Source: Fusarium oxysporum f. sp. lycopersici 4287 (taxonomy: Eukaryota; Ascomycota; Sordariomycetes; Hypocreales; Nectriaceae). From it: a stretch of DNA of 64,000 nucleotides. The stretch is from positions 590,003-654,002 of the forward strand of contig NC_030987.1 in assembly GCF_000149955.1 (NCBI RefSeq). Direction: 5' to 3'. Every line of letters begins with the position of its first letter. The first letter of the stretch is position 1. The position numbers and the translations under genes were made by a program. This document shows, in pieces, positions 55,730 through 64,000 of the stretch. A model generated the notes under the pieces. It made no database searches. It was not told where the DNA came from and was given only the letters and a program-made list of their open reading frames with translations.

Positions 55730-56228
55730 GATGACTATTTTGAGAGATCAGGTGAATGGGTATTGATGCTGAACCAGAAGGCAAGTACAAGGAAACAGTA
55801 TCGATTTAAGTAGCCTTGCCACGATCTTGCCTCGATCTTGCCTCAAAATCAATAATGCTGACCGTTACTATTTCCGGATTTCACCGCTGTGCTACGCAGT
55901 TCTGGCCCAAACAATGGCATTTACAATAAGCATGATCTCGACGGCAAAATAAGTTAATAAATGGAATTCATTACCAATGACTATGATCCAGGCACATCTA
56001 GACAGGTCAGCCCTATCATGGCTTGCGCCACATACTATCAAAGCGTTCTGAACATGGTAATAGTCAGTCGGATTGGGAATGTGGCTGAAAGACTGGAATT
56101 ACCGGATCAGATTAGGCAAATGCTAGTGGATATCTTTAAACATCAACTGGTATGTGTCATCTATGGATTCCAGTCTGCCAGGCAATGGCAGTGTAGATCT
56201 ACTGCGGGGATCCAGGTCCGTCAGCCCG

Positions 56229-56549
56229 TTAAACCGGCGGACCCGAGCATAAAACTTTATTTGATATTTTCCTGGCAATCCCCGTATCAAGCCTCAAGAT
56301 AAAGATTGTGGGAATCCTAATCCTGGTAGTGAGCAGGTCCAATACACCTTCTCTGGACGTGAGAGGGCGATCTGGAACTGCGGGATCAGAGTGTTCGAGA
56401 AATACAAGCGTGGCGGTATCCATCTCCCGGTGGTATACTATCTTCATGTCGAATAGACCTGAATAGAATGCCGCAGATTTCTCGATATTTGAAACTCTGA
56501 GCGCAATGTGAAGGAACTTATGTCCATTGGCTAAGTCTGGCAATGACAT
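56229..56549 (-). pseudogene. Glyoxalase-I-like fragment
   Basis: The first two thirds (HKFLHIALRVSNIEKSAAFY, MKIVYHREMDTATLVFLEHS, REGVLDLL) match the N-terminal half of glyoxalase I / lactoylglutathione lyase, including the His metal ligand in HIALRV. After that, similarity ends and the frame stops. No matching C-terminal half was seen downstream. It is probably a truncated or decaying gene; an undetected intron is the alternative. Confidence 0.5.
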
Positions 56550-56630
56550 TGTAAAGTAGCAACTAATTCTTCCTTAAATGCCTAAATAGTGATAATATAA
56601 AATTTTGTAGATAATGTAGTTCATATAGAA

Positions 56631-56843
56631 NNNNNNNNNNNNNNNNNNNNNNNNNNNNNNNNNNNNNNNNNNNNNNNNNNNNNNNNNNNNNNNNNNNNNN
56701 NNNNNNNNNNNNNNNNNNNNNNNNNNNNNNNNNNNNNNNNNNNNNNNNNNNNNNNNNNNNNNNNNNNNNNNNNNNNNNNNNNNNNNNNNNNNNNNNNNNN
56801 NNNNNNNNNNNNNNNNNNNNNNNNNNNNNNNNNNNNNNNNNNN
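56631..56843. other. Assembly gap (213 N)
   Basis: An uninterrupted run of N. It removes the 3' end of the gene at 57175 and possibly other features. Confidence 0.99.
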
Positions 56844-57175
56844 CAATTGGTTCCCTTCCGATAGCAATTGCCGAAATTGCCTCCAGTAGTATAAACGACC
56901 GATGGGTGTGTGTCGCATCGAAGACCGTAACCAGAAGGCCAGCCACCATCAACATCGCAAATATCTCCGTCCTTGCGCGAGTAAGAGATCATGCCGCAGT
57001 CATTGGCGTAGATGGTTGCGTGTAGATCACTACAGCTGGGACCGCTCTGAGGACTGCCCAGTGTACATGTCTGCCAAGTGCCAACTGCAACTTCACCATC
57101 TCTGCAGCCTGTTCGGAGAGCTGAGGAAAAGGCGGCCAGGATAAGAGGGAGGAAGAGGGTGTTCGAAACGTGCAT
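56844..57175 (-). CDS. Secreted cysteine-rich protein, 3' end lost in the assembly gap
   Basis: ATG at 57175 opens about 110 residues before the gap. A signal peptide (TLFLPLILAAFSSALR) precedes a domain with seven visible Cys: RTGCRDG, TWQTC, GPSCSD, ANDCGM, GDICDVDGG, LRCDTHP, NFGNCYRKG. Small, secreted and Cys-rich, it is effector-like or antimicrobial-like, but the family is not recognised. A TATA-like TTATATT (57354-57360) lies about 180 bases upstream, next to a region that could hold a 5' UTR intron. Confidence 0.6.
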
Positions 57176-58719
57176 TGTGTATATCGCAGTCCTATTGACT
57201 TGTTAGCATACGGAGTCTTGTCAAAGGGTGCGACAACGGCTGAGTGTCAAGAACTTACCGAATTCGGGCGATAAGGCTAGAGATAGTTTTTCTTGGTAGT
57301 TGCTGAGAGAGTGAGGAATCTGAGTTTGGAAGACTGCCAGGAAAAGGGAGGCTTTATATTGTAGGGCTCATGCGGTTATACATACAGAAGCGCTCACCAT
57401 CCAAGTAAGACCATGAAATCAGCCTATTCGGTCACCTAGACGTGGCCGAAGTTCCAAAAAGTAATTTCCCAAAATTCTCAATAAAACAGAAAATGCTGAC
57501 AACATTGCTTTATCTGGCGGACTGCATTTTACCGGAACATTTCACCGAGTTGCTTGGTTGAGGATTGGCTCTGCTAGGGATCACCGGAACTTCAAGAGTA
57601 AATTTGCATCAGCCACGACTTGGATCGTGGTATTGCATGAGAAATGAGCATCAGTGATTGGCCATTTGAAGTTCCAAGGTAATCTTAGATGCATCGAAAT
57701 TGGCTCGTGGTGTCTGTTAAGCCCGCTTACTGACATGGCCATATTTTCAGCTCTGTTGAGGAATACGACATATACATCCCGATTGGACAAGTCAATGATA
57801 CCCCGGAATGTGAAGATGAGATATATCCGTTTTTAGTTGGATACATCGGTTAATCTAGCTGGAGAATTGATCCAAACGATCACGAGAGGGTGAGGATGTA
57901 TTCGTCGTACATACTTCTGGATACGGTCCTTACAGCCTCCTACCCCATTTCCACGATTCAACATATGTCAATACTAAAAGATGTACCGCCGAGCACAGGA
58001 CTTGTCGTCGACTGAAAGATGAGCACTTTCCTCTTCTGGATGAAAGCCCGATAGCGGCTTTTAAGCTTATGTTTTGGTCGCCGCTTACTATCCAGGGGCG
58101 TAGGATAATAACTTACCTCTGCTTACTGATCGACTCCGAGCATGTAACTGTGCAAGCCGGTTTCATTTTGACGAAAGTTTGCACTTTTTGCGATGCCTTT
58201 TATTCAGGGTGAAGTTTCCAATATGACTATATGGATTGCTAAGTGCTGAAACTTGGGATGTAGAATATAGCTTTTACTAGAAATCACACGACCTGAACTA
58301 TTATCCTCCTATTGTGTCAAATCAGACGTATATTTGCTAACCTTATGACTGACTTATAAGACAAACAATTCATCTTTTAGGTTTTCATAGTATCAGCTTT
58401 ATACTATAGCAACTGGTTAGGCATTGTAGTATAATATCTAAGTTGTTAGCCAGATGTGTTATTTGCAGTTGAGACTTGTGGCTGAGAGCTTATATTAGCA
58501 CAGAGAACTTAGTAGTAATAGTCAGGAAGCAATACGCTATAGCTTGCTAAGCCAACTAGCTTAATAAGACCCCTGAAAATAACATTAGCGCCCAACGACA
58601 GCACCAACTCAGTATCGAGCTGCAGGAGCTCAGTTCTAGAAACAGAAAAGAATTTTTGGCATGCCTGAAATCCGTCTCTAAGAGTTGTTTTGTCTTCAAC
58701 TTGATTCTCCTGATATAAA
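57176..58719. other. AT-rich gene-free region
   Basis: About 1.5 kb without a supported gene on either strand. The low GC relative to flanks could reflect old repeat decay, but no recognisable transposon sequence was seen. Confidence 0.45.
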
Positions 58720-59826
58720 TCAGGTCTCAGCATCTGACACAGCCGTATCAAAACTACACGCCTCATACTCCCATCGCGCTTCAAAGCCCAGTTTCTCATA
58801 GAACCCCCGTATAGCAACAGCATCAATTAGAATTCCCTGCATACCCCTCTCTTTCAGATTCTCCATCGCTTTGACAACAAGTGCCAATCCAACACCTTTC
58901 CCTCTTGCTGCCTCATCCACTCCAACCGCAGCAATGAGACCAGTCTTTTCTCCAGAAGGAAGGAGAGGAAGAAATGCAAAGACATCGCCGGCTGAAGATC
59001 CGAAAGAGCACATGAGAGTCCAGCCAATTTGTTTGTTGGTATCCGGGTCAATGGCGACCATTACTTCGTGATGTTGGCCTCGAGCTGCGAGGGCTTCGTA
59101 GATGCCGCCCCAGGTCTGGATGGTGTTAGCGAAATGAAGTGAATACGGCAAGTATTATCACTTACGAATAGCTCATTTTGTTTGGTCATACATTCTTCGT
59201 ACAGTTCTGGCGACCAAGGAGTGAACTTGATGCTTGTCTTTGAGACACGCTCCATTACTTCCGGTGGTGCAATTTCCCCTTCTATGTCCTTGTAGAGATC
59301 ACGAGTAGTTATGGTTTCAGTATAATTGCCTATTGAGTTAGGAATAGCTGAGAGTCCCAGTAATCAACGACTGACCTCTATAAGTAAGGAATTGTTTCGC
59401 CTCAAGTGAAATACTAGCTGGCACTTGGTACCAGAATCTTGGAAAGATGGACCCCATCGCTAGAGAGTTCAATTTCTGACCTGCCTTCTTGGCCGCATCT
59501 TTCAAACCCGTCTTTCCTTTCTCGAGAAGTGCATTACCGAGACCTTGACGACGGTACTCAGGTAGAACACCGATGGCTGCGACATGCCCGAGGCTTCCAC
59601 TTTTAGAATAGTAGGATAGGCAAAAGCCATGCTCGTGAATCCAATGCTGGCCCTTTATTCCAACCAGAAGCCCTGGGAACCGATCTTGATCGATAGGCCA
59701 GTCCGGGAAGATTGCATGCCATAGCTTCCATGCTTGTTGGATATCTTCCTCCGAGCTGGTGAGTTCCCGGATGTCGTACTGAGAGACGCCGATAGGTCCG
59801 TCCTTTTTGCTCTTCTGCTCTGCCAT
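58720..59826 (-). CDS. Two-domain GNAT N-acetyltransferase
   Basis: Three exons (59826-59376, 59329-59166, 59115-58720; introns 46 and 50 bases) give 336 residues. Two GNAT folds follow one another. The first has the acetyl-CoA loop EYRRQGLGNALL after GHVAAIGVLP. The second has EAARGKGVGLALV after LIAAVGVD and ends FYEKLGFEARWEYEA. GNAT enzymes move acetyl groups from acetyl-CoA to amines; the acceptor here is unknown. Both loops keep the Q/R-x-x-G-x-G/A signature, so both domains could bind cofactor, although in many tandem GNATs only one is active. The gene appears intact. Confidence 0.86.
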
Positions 59827-60147
59827 TTTTACTGACTGAGTCTGAGATTTACGTCGCTGAGAGTTACTGGGTTTTAATGTAGAATACTGGAGGCTGATGT
59901 TAGGATGATTATTTAGGATAAGAAACAGCTCATACCACGTGAGCTGACAGCAAGGTGCGGAGTTCATGCAGGGAATAGGAGAATCTATACCAAGGAAGGA
60001 AGCTGCAGTTAAATCCTTCAAGATTTCACTTATATTCAGTTTTACTAGTATGACAATAGAATAAACTCTATAAAACATCTAGGATATATCCTCCCATTTC
60101 CCCTTCCCTCCAAACTTGAACACTCTATCTAACTCTACTAGTCAGAT
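59827..60147. other. Intergenic region, GNAT promoter / amidase 3' side
   Basis: The GNAT promoter and the 3' end of the amidase gene lie here, in tandem orientation on the minus strand. No further gene is supported. Confidence 0.45.
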
Positions 60148-62176
60148 CTACTCACTTCTACCCCCATAGCGCGGCCCTCTACTCAACTTAGCCTCATCTT
60201 TAGCCCTCGAAATCACATCCTCCCAAATTGGCGGCTTGCATCGAAGATCCTGTCCAGCAGCCTCTGCATCAAAACCAAACTGCAACAGCGCATCTTCGCT
60301 GCACCACTCGCCCGTAGCCATGAGTCCAACTGGGATTTTGCCCTCCGTGTCTCTATCAGCAACTTCGCCAGCGTCTTTTCTACCTTCAGGAACGACATAG
60401 CCTGCTGGAACGGTTATGGCAGGAAGGCCGCAGAAGTTAGCGAGCCAGACGTATTCCATGCTTTCGAGTGTATAATTTCCATCATTGACGCCATAAGATA
60501 ACTCGGACTTTCCACCACGGATAGGTGCACCGGCACAAGCGGTAGTGGGGGTAATGATAAGCATGCCGGGGTATGTCTTCCAAAGATAGGAAAGATGCTG
60601 CATCAACATTCCTCTCAGCTTCTGAGCCAGCAAATAATCCGTTGAGGGCGTAGTCCTTCCCAGCGCAAGCAGAATCTTGTTAGCAGGCGTCAAACCCTTC
60701 GTATCATACAGCAATGTCGAAGCATCAGTCAGAACAGTAAGTGCATGCGCCATCTGACCCTCAGCAGGGAAAGGAATTTCAATCGAGACAAGAGTGTATC
60801 CGTGCTTAGCAGCCAAAGATTCAACAAGCCCACGAACCAACGACTGAACACTTGGTGTAGCGCGTGAAATCCATGCATCAAAGATACCGAGGACTTTGGT
60901 AACAGGCGGTGAAGGTTGAAGAGCCAAGGGTGGAAATTGCGTTGAAGGATGAGGTTCAGCGATGGCTTCGTACGCAGCTGCCAACGACTGCATATCAACA
61001 GCCAAAGGCCCTTGAACAGCACATGTCGGTGAGTGATTCGCACCAGGCCAAGAAGCAAGTCTGTTATGCGTAGGCTTCAACCCAAACACCGAGCAAAATG
61101 ATCCAGGAATTCGAATACTGCCACCGCCATCACTACCCAAAGCGAGAGGAATAAGTCCAGAACTGACAGCGTATGCAGGACCAGATGAGCTTCCGCCGGT
61201 ATAATAGCCTGAATTGAATGGATTACGCGGCGTTCCTTGATTGGGGTTGTTGCCGGTCGTATCTGATAAGCGTCAGTCAATGTGAAAGAATAAGAATAAG
61301 AATACGGGGCTTACCTAGTCCGAACTCGTGCATGGCGAGTTTGCCCATGATGACAACGCCTGCTTCTTCGAGTTTTCGTACGATCCAGCTTGTAGTTGAT
61401 TCTCCGTCCTTAGGGGTTTCGGTGTAATCTCTTAGAGAGCCGAGAGTTGTTGAGTAGCCGTCTAGATCATAGTCGTCTTTGATAGCGGAGGGAACGCCAT
61501 CGAGGGGGCCGAGGGGTTGCTTGTTTTTATAGCGTTCAGTTGAAGCTTCAGCGGCTCTCATGATACGCTCGATATTGAGTTCTCTCCAGCCTTGGGCGTG
61601 TCGGCCAGGTGTTGGGCCATCGGTTTCAACCAAAGGCAGAATCGCCTTGGCAACATCAACCGGGGTAAGCTCCCCAGAAAGATACAGTGCTCGATAATCA
61701 GCTGCCGAGTAGAATTTCGACGGGTTTAATGTCTGAGAAGCATTTGCCTGTTGTAAAGCCGAAATCTGAACTCTCTCACCGCGTTCTTTAGCCTCAGCTT
61801 CAGAAAGCGCGATCGGCACGACAGTTGGATCGTAGCGAGGCTCGCAATGCTCAAGATAAGTCCGGATCTTCCGGAGCGAAGCGAAACCCGCATTAGCCCA
61901 GGCGGTCTCACGAATAAACCTAATCCATTCCATCCTACACCATTAGCAGCTCATAGCTTCTCATACCATTAATAAAAAACTTACAGAAATGCAGCAGCCA
62001 CGAGAAAAGGTCCTCTCAAGACCGGATTCCTATTCCGTTCAATAGCATATGGCACATGAGGTCTGCGATAAGCAAAAAACCGTCAGCACATGATTCGCCC
62101 ATCACGCAGCGTATGCTTACCCCTCCTGAGGCTCAGGATAGTTGAAGAACCGCCTCTCATTACTGAAATTGCTCAT
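60148..62176 (-). CDS. Amidase-signature family hydrolase
   Basis: Four exons (62176-62121, 62062-61985, 61934-61315, 61262-60148; introns 58, 50 and 52 bases) give 622 residues. The Ser-cisSer-Lys triad is visible: Lys in GVPSAIKDDYD, the cis-Ser in YTGGSSSGPA, and the nucleophile Ser in SDGGGSIRIPGSF. The last intron falls just before the glycine/serine-rich signature. The family hydrolyses amides, ureas or short acyl-amides; the substrate is not evident. A long N-terminal extension of about 170 residues precedes the core, as in several fungal amidases. No signal peptide is evident. Confidence 0.92.
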
Positions 62177-62460
62177 ATTGAAGAATGATGACGACGATAA
62201 ACTGAGAAGGTTTGAAGTTCATGCAAAAATCGGGGAATTTAAACTCTCGGATACGGCGGCCACCGCGGAGACCGATTTAGCGGTGTTAGTCATGGATCTA
62301 CGTACCTCGGAGTCTCGGGACGCGTGATCTGACCTGCATTGAGAATACGACTGACGAATTACATGCCGAGGATTGTATCAGAGGCTTAAAGCAAGTTTTG
62401 CTATTGAAACGTATGGCTTAATACAGGCAGCCACCAGCGTATATCCATCCATCCAACAAC

Positions 62461-63850
62461 TTAATTATTGAAAACTTTATCGTTGATGGCAACGACCAGA
62501 GCTGCATAATCCTGATTATCCAAGTAATCAATGTATACAACGTTGGGGAACGACTTATCACTGACTTCAGGCAGAAGTCGCGTGAAGAGCTCTTTGTTGC
62601 AGGTATAAGCCAGCTTCTTAATCGGCTTCAGAGACCTTGGCGCCACCTTGACGAAAGTGACGACATCGCCATCCCATTGAGGCGCCTGCTGGGTCAGTGT
62701 CCAAGAAAGCAGGAAAAGACGCTTATCCTTGGCGGACATGTGACCCTTCATCTTCTCAAGCTGGTCATTAACCATGACGACAGCATCATCTTTGTTGGAA
62801 TACTCGTTGCGAACGTTCATCGCTTCGTACTTGTAGAATCCCTTGTGCGCATAGTCGCCAATGTCGAGATCCCACTGCTCCATTACACAGACAACAGCTG
62901 CCTTGCCATTGCCGATAAAATCGTCAAGCTTCAGCTGAGTGAGATTCTTGGCCTTGTTCTTGTCCTCGACAATGAACAGGTGGTTCAATTTGAGAAGCTC
63001 TTTCATGAGATTATGCCATTCCTGCTTGGTGAACTCTCGCCATTCGTCGGTATCGGTTTGAAGCGAGTGCGAAAAGTTCAAGATGATGAGTTCACCGTTC
63101 TTCTTGGTGAATTCGTTGACGGCAGAAATGATGTCAGAAATCGACTCGCCTCGACCTCCAACCTTGCCGGTATAGTGACCGGTCCACAAATGGCCACCTG
63201 AGTACTGAGGTCGAAGGTCAAAGTATCGTGCGCCATGGGCAAGCTGTCCCAGGACAGAGACAGACTGGCACAAAACGTATGGATCAATGACACCACCAGG
63301 CACATCGCAGTGAGACACAGTCGACATTCCCGAGTCGTGCGTGCCCAACATGCAAATCTGCGACAAAGGACGATGGCCAAGGGTGTTTCTGTTCTTCTGC
63401 ATCCAATCCGTGGGCGGGTTCGAAGAGTGAAAGTTCCCCTGCTTTCCAGAAAGGACAAAGGTGACACATTCGTCGTGCTGCCATCCCAATTCAATCTTTG
63501 AGCCGCGAGGGTTATTCAACGCCTCCAGGCCGTCAAGCTGAACCCAGATGTTTGCGGGCTTATCGCGAACATGGATTGAAAAGGTAGCATTGGTACCCTC
63601 CAAGCTGTAGGTGACCGATCCACTGGTATCCCCACGCTTCTTGAGAACGCCGTGGTCAAACTCAACGTATGTGCTGGGAACCTTGCCTAAAATATGGTTA
63701 GAGATCGATTTATGTCTCAAGTACGGTCAATTTACCTGCATCAATAGACTCCGGGAAGTTCCAGGCCTCCATCTGATAGCTGTTCTGCTGGCTCCGCTTC
63801 CATTTGTACGGCGTACCGTTGACAAGGTTAATATAGCCGCCTTCACCCAT
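62461..63850 (-). CDS. Phosphatidylinositol-specific phospholipase C X-domain protein
   Basis: Two exons (63850-63736 and 63686-62461, intron 49 bases) give 446 residues. An N-terminal beta domain of about 140 residues (GYINLVNGTPYKWKRSQQNS) precedes the X-domain. The two catalytic His are in MLGTHDSGM and LWTGHYTGK, and the RYFDLRP block lies between them. This is the bacterial-type, calcium-independent PI-PLC/PLCXD layout, which cleaves PI to diacylglycerol and inositol phosphate. The N-terminal domain resembles aegerolysin-like or other beta-sandwich lipid-facing domains, a weak suggestion. No signal peptide is evident. Intact. Confidence 0.88.
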
Positions 63851-64000
63851 TTTGTCTGTAGATTTCGATGGCTGTAGATGGTTTGAAGATGTCTAGGGAC
63901 GATCAAAGCGGAGTAATCTGACTATTTGTACGTTCTCAACATTTTCTGGGTCTAGACCCTGGTTGTTTCAGCTCGCTAGTGCCCAGCTGAAAACGTCTTG

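Noticed and set aside
55961..56302. 113-residue plus-strand open frame near the gap
   Set aside because: Partly overlaps the glyoxalase fragment on the other strand and has no recognisable motif; coding cannot be supported.
1..64000. CRISPR arrays, bacterial operons, riboswitches, origins
   Set aside because: The window is clearly eukaryotic; no regularly spaced repeats or bacterial signals were seen.

Overview
The window is a filamentous-ascomycete chromosome segment, most likely from Fusarium or a close relative. The evidence for a fungus is the dense gene spacing, many 45-60 base introns with GT-AG ends and CTAAC-like branch points, two Zn2Cys6 regulators, HET, NACHT-WD40 and CHAT relics, and intron-bearing tRNA-Leu genes. 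The genus is inferred from overall gene content and was not tested by a search. There is one assembly gap of 213 Ns at 56631-56843.

Left part (1-13 kb) is mostly ordinary: the 3' end of a sorting-nexin gene (Snx4/Atg24 type), the kexin protease (kex2), a mitochondrial phosphate carrier, a tRNA-Leu(CAG), a 66-residue membrane protein, a secreted C69-family peptidase with Ser where the family has Cys, and a Zn2Cys6 regulator.

Centre (13-39 kb) is accessory and transposon-shaped. Two nearly identical 6.13 kb Helitron-type elements lie in inverted orientation (18210-24335 on the minus strand, 31180-37309 on the plus strand), with their 5' ends facing each other. Copy A has split an F-box gene so cleanly that the reading frame is restored when the element is removed, which fixes both element ends to within one base. 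Copy B abuts a HET-domain gene that has lost its N-terminus. Between them lie a small secreted cysteine-containing protein gene and a TPR-CHAT gene broken by a 10-base tandem duplication. Outside copy A is a decayed NACHT-WD40 (NLR-like) gene. Four genes of nonself-recognition or F-box type are therefore broken within 26 kb.

Right part (39-64 kb): a gamma-glutamyltransferase and a DUF1961-like secreted protein, then a probable catabolic cluster at 43-51 kb. The cluster holds a Zn2Cys6 regulator, an intradiol ring-cleavage dioxygenase, a TetX-like flavin monooxygenase, an alpha/beta hydrolase and a short-chain dehydrogenase. Its three intergenic control regions share a CTCGGCA-type element and GACGTCGGAT-like sites. 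After that come a second tRNA-Leu(CAG), a frameshifted secreted kelch protein, a large secreted protein of unknown function with one in-frame stop, a glyoxalase fragment, a secreted protein cut by the gap, a two-domain GNAT acetyltransferase, an amidase-signature hydrolase and a PI-PLC X-domain protein.

Exon boundaries were derived by eye from splice signals and frame continuity, so individual introns should be treated as predictions.
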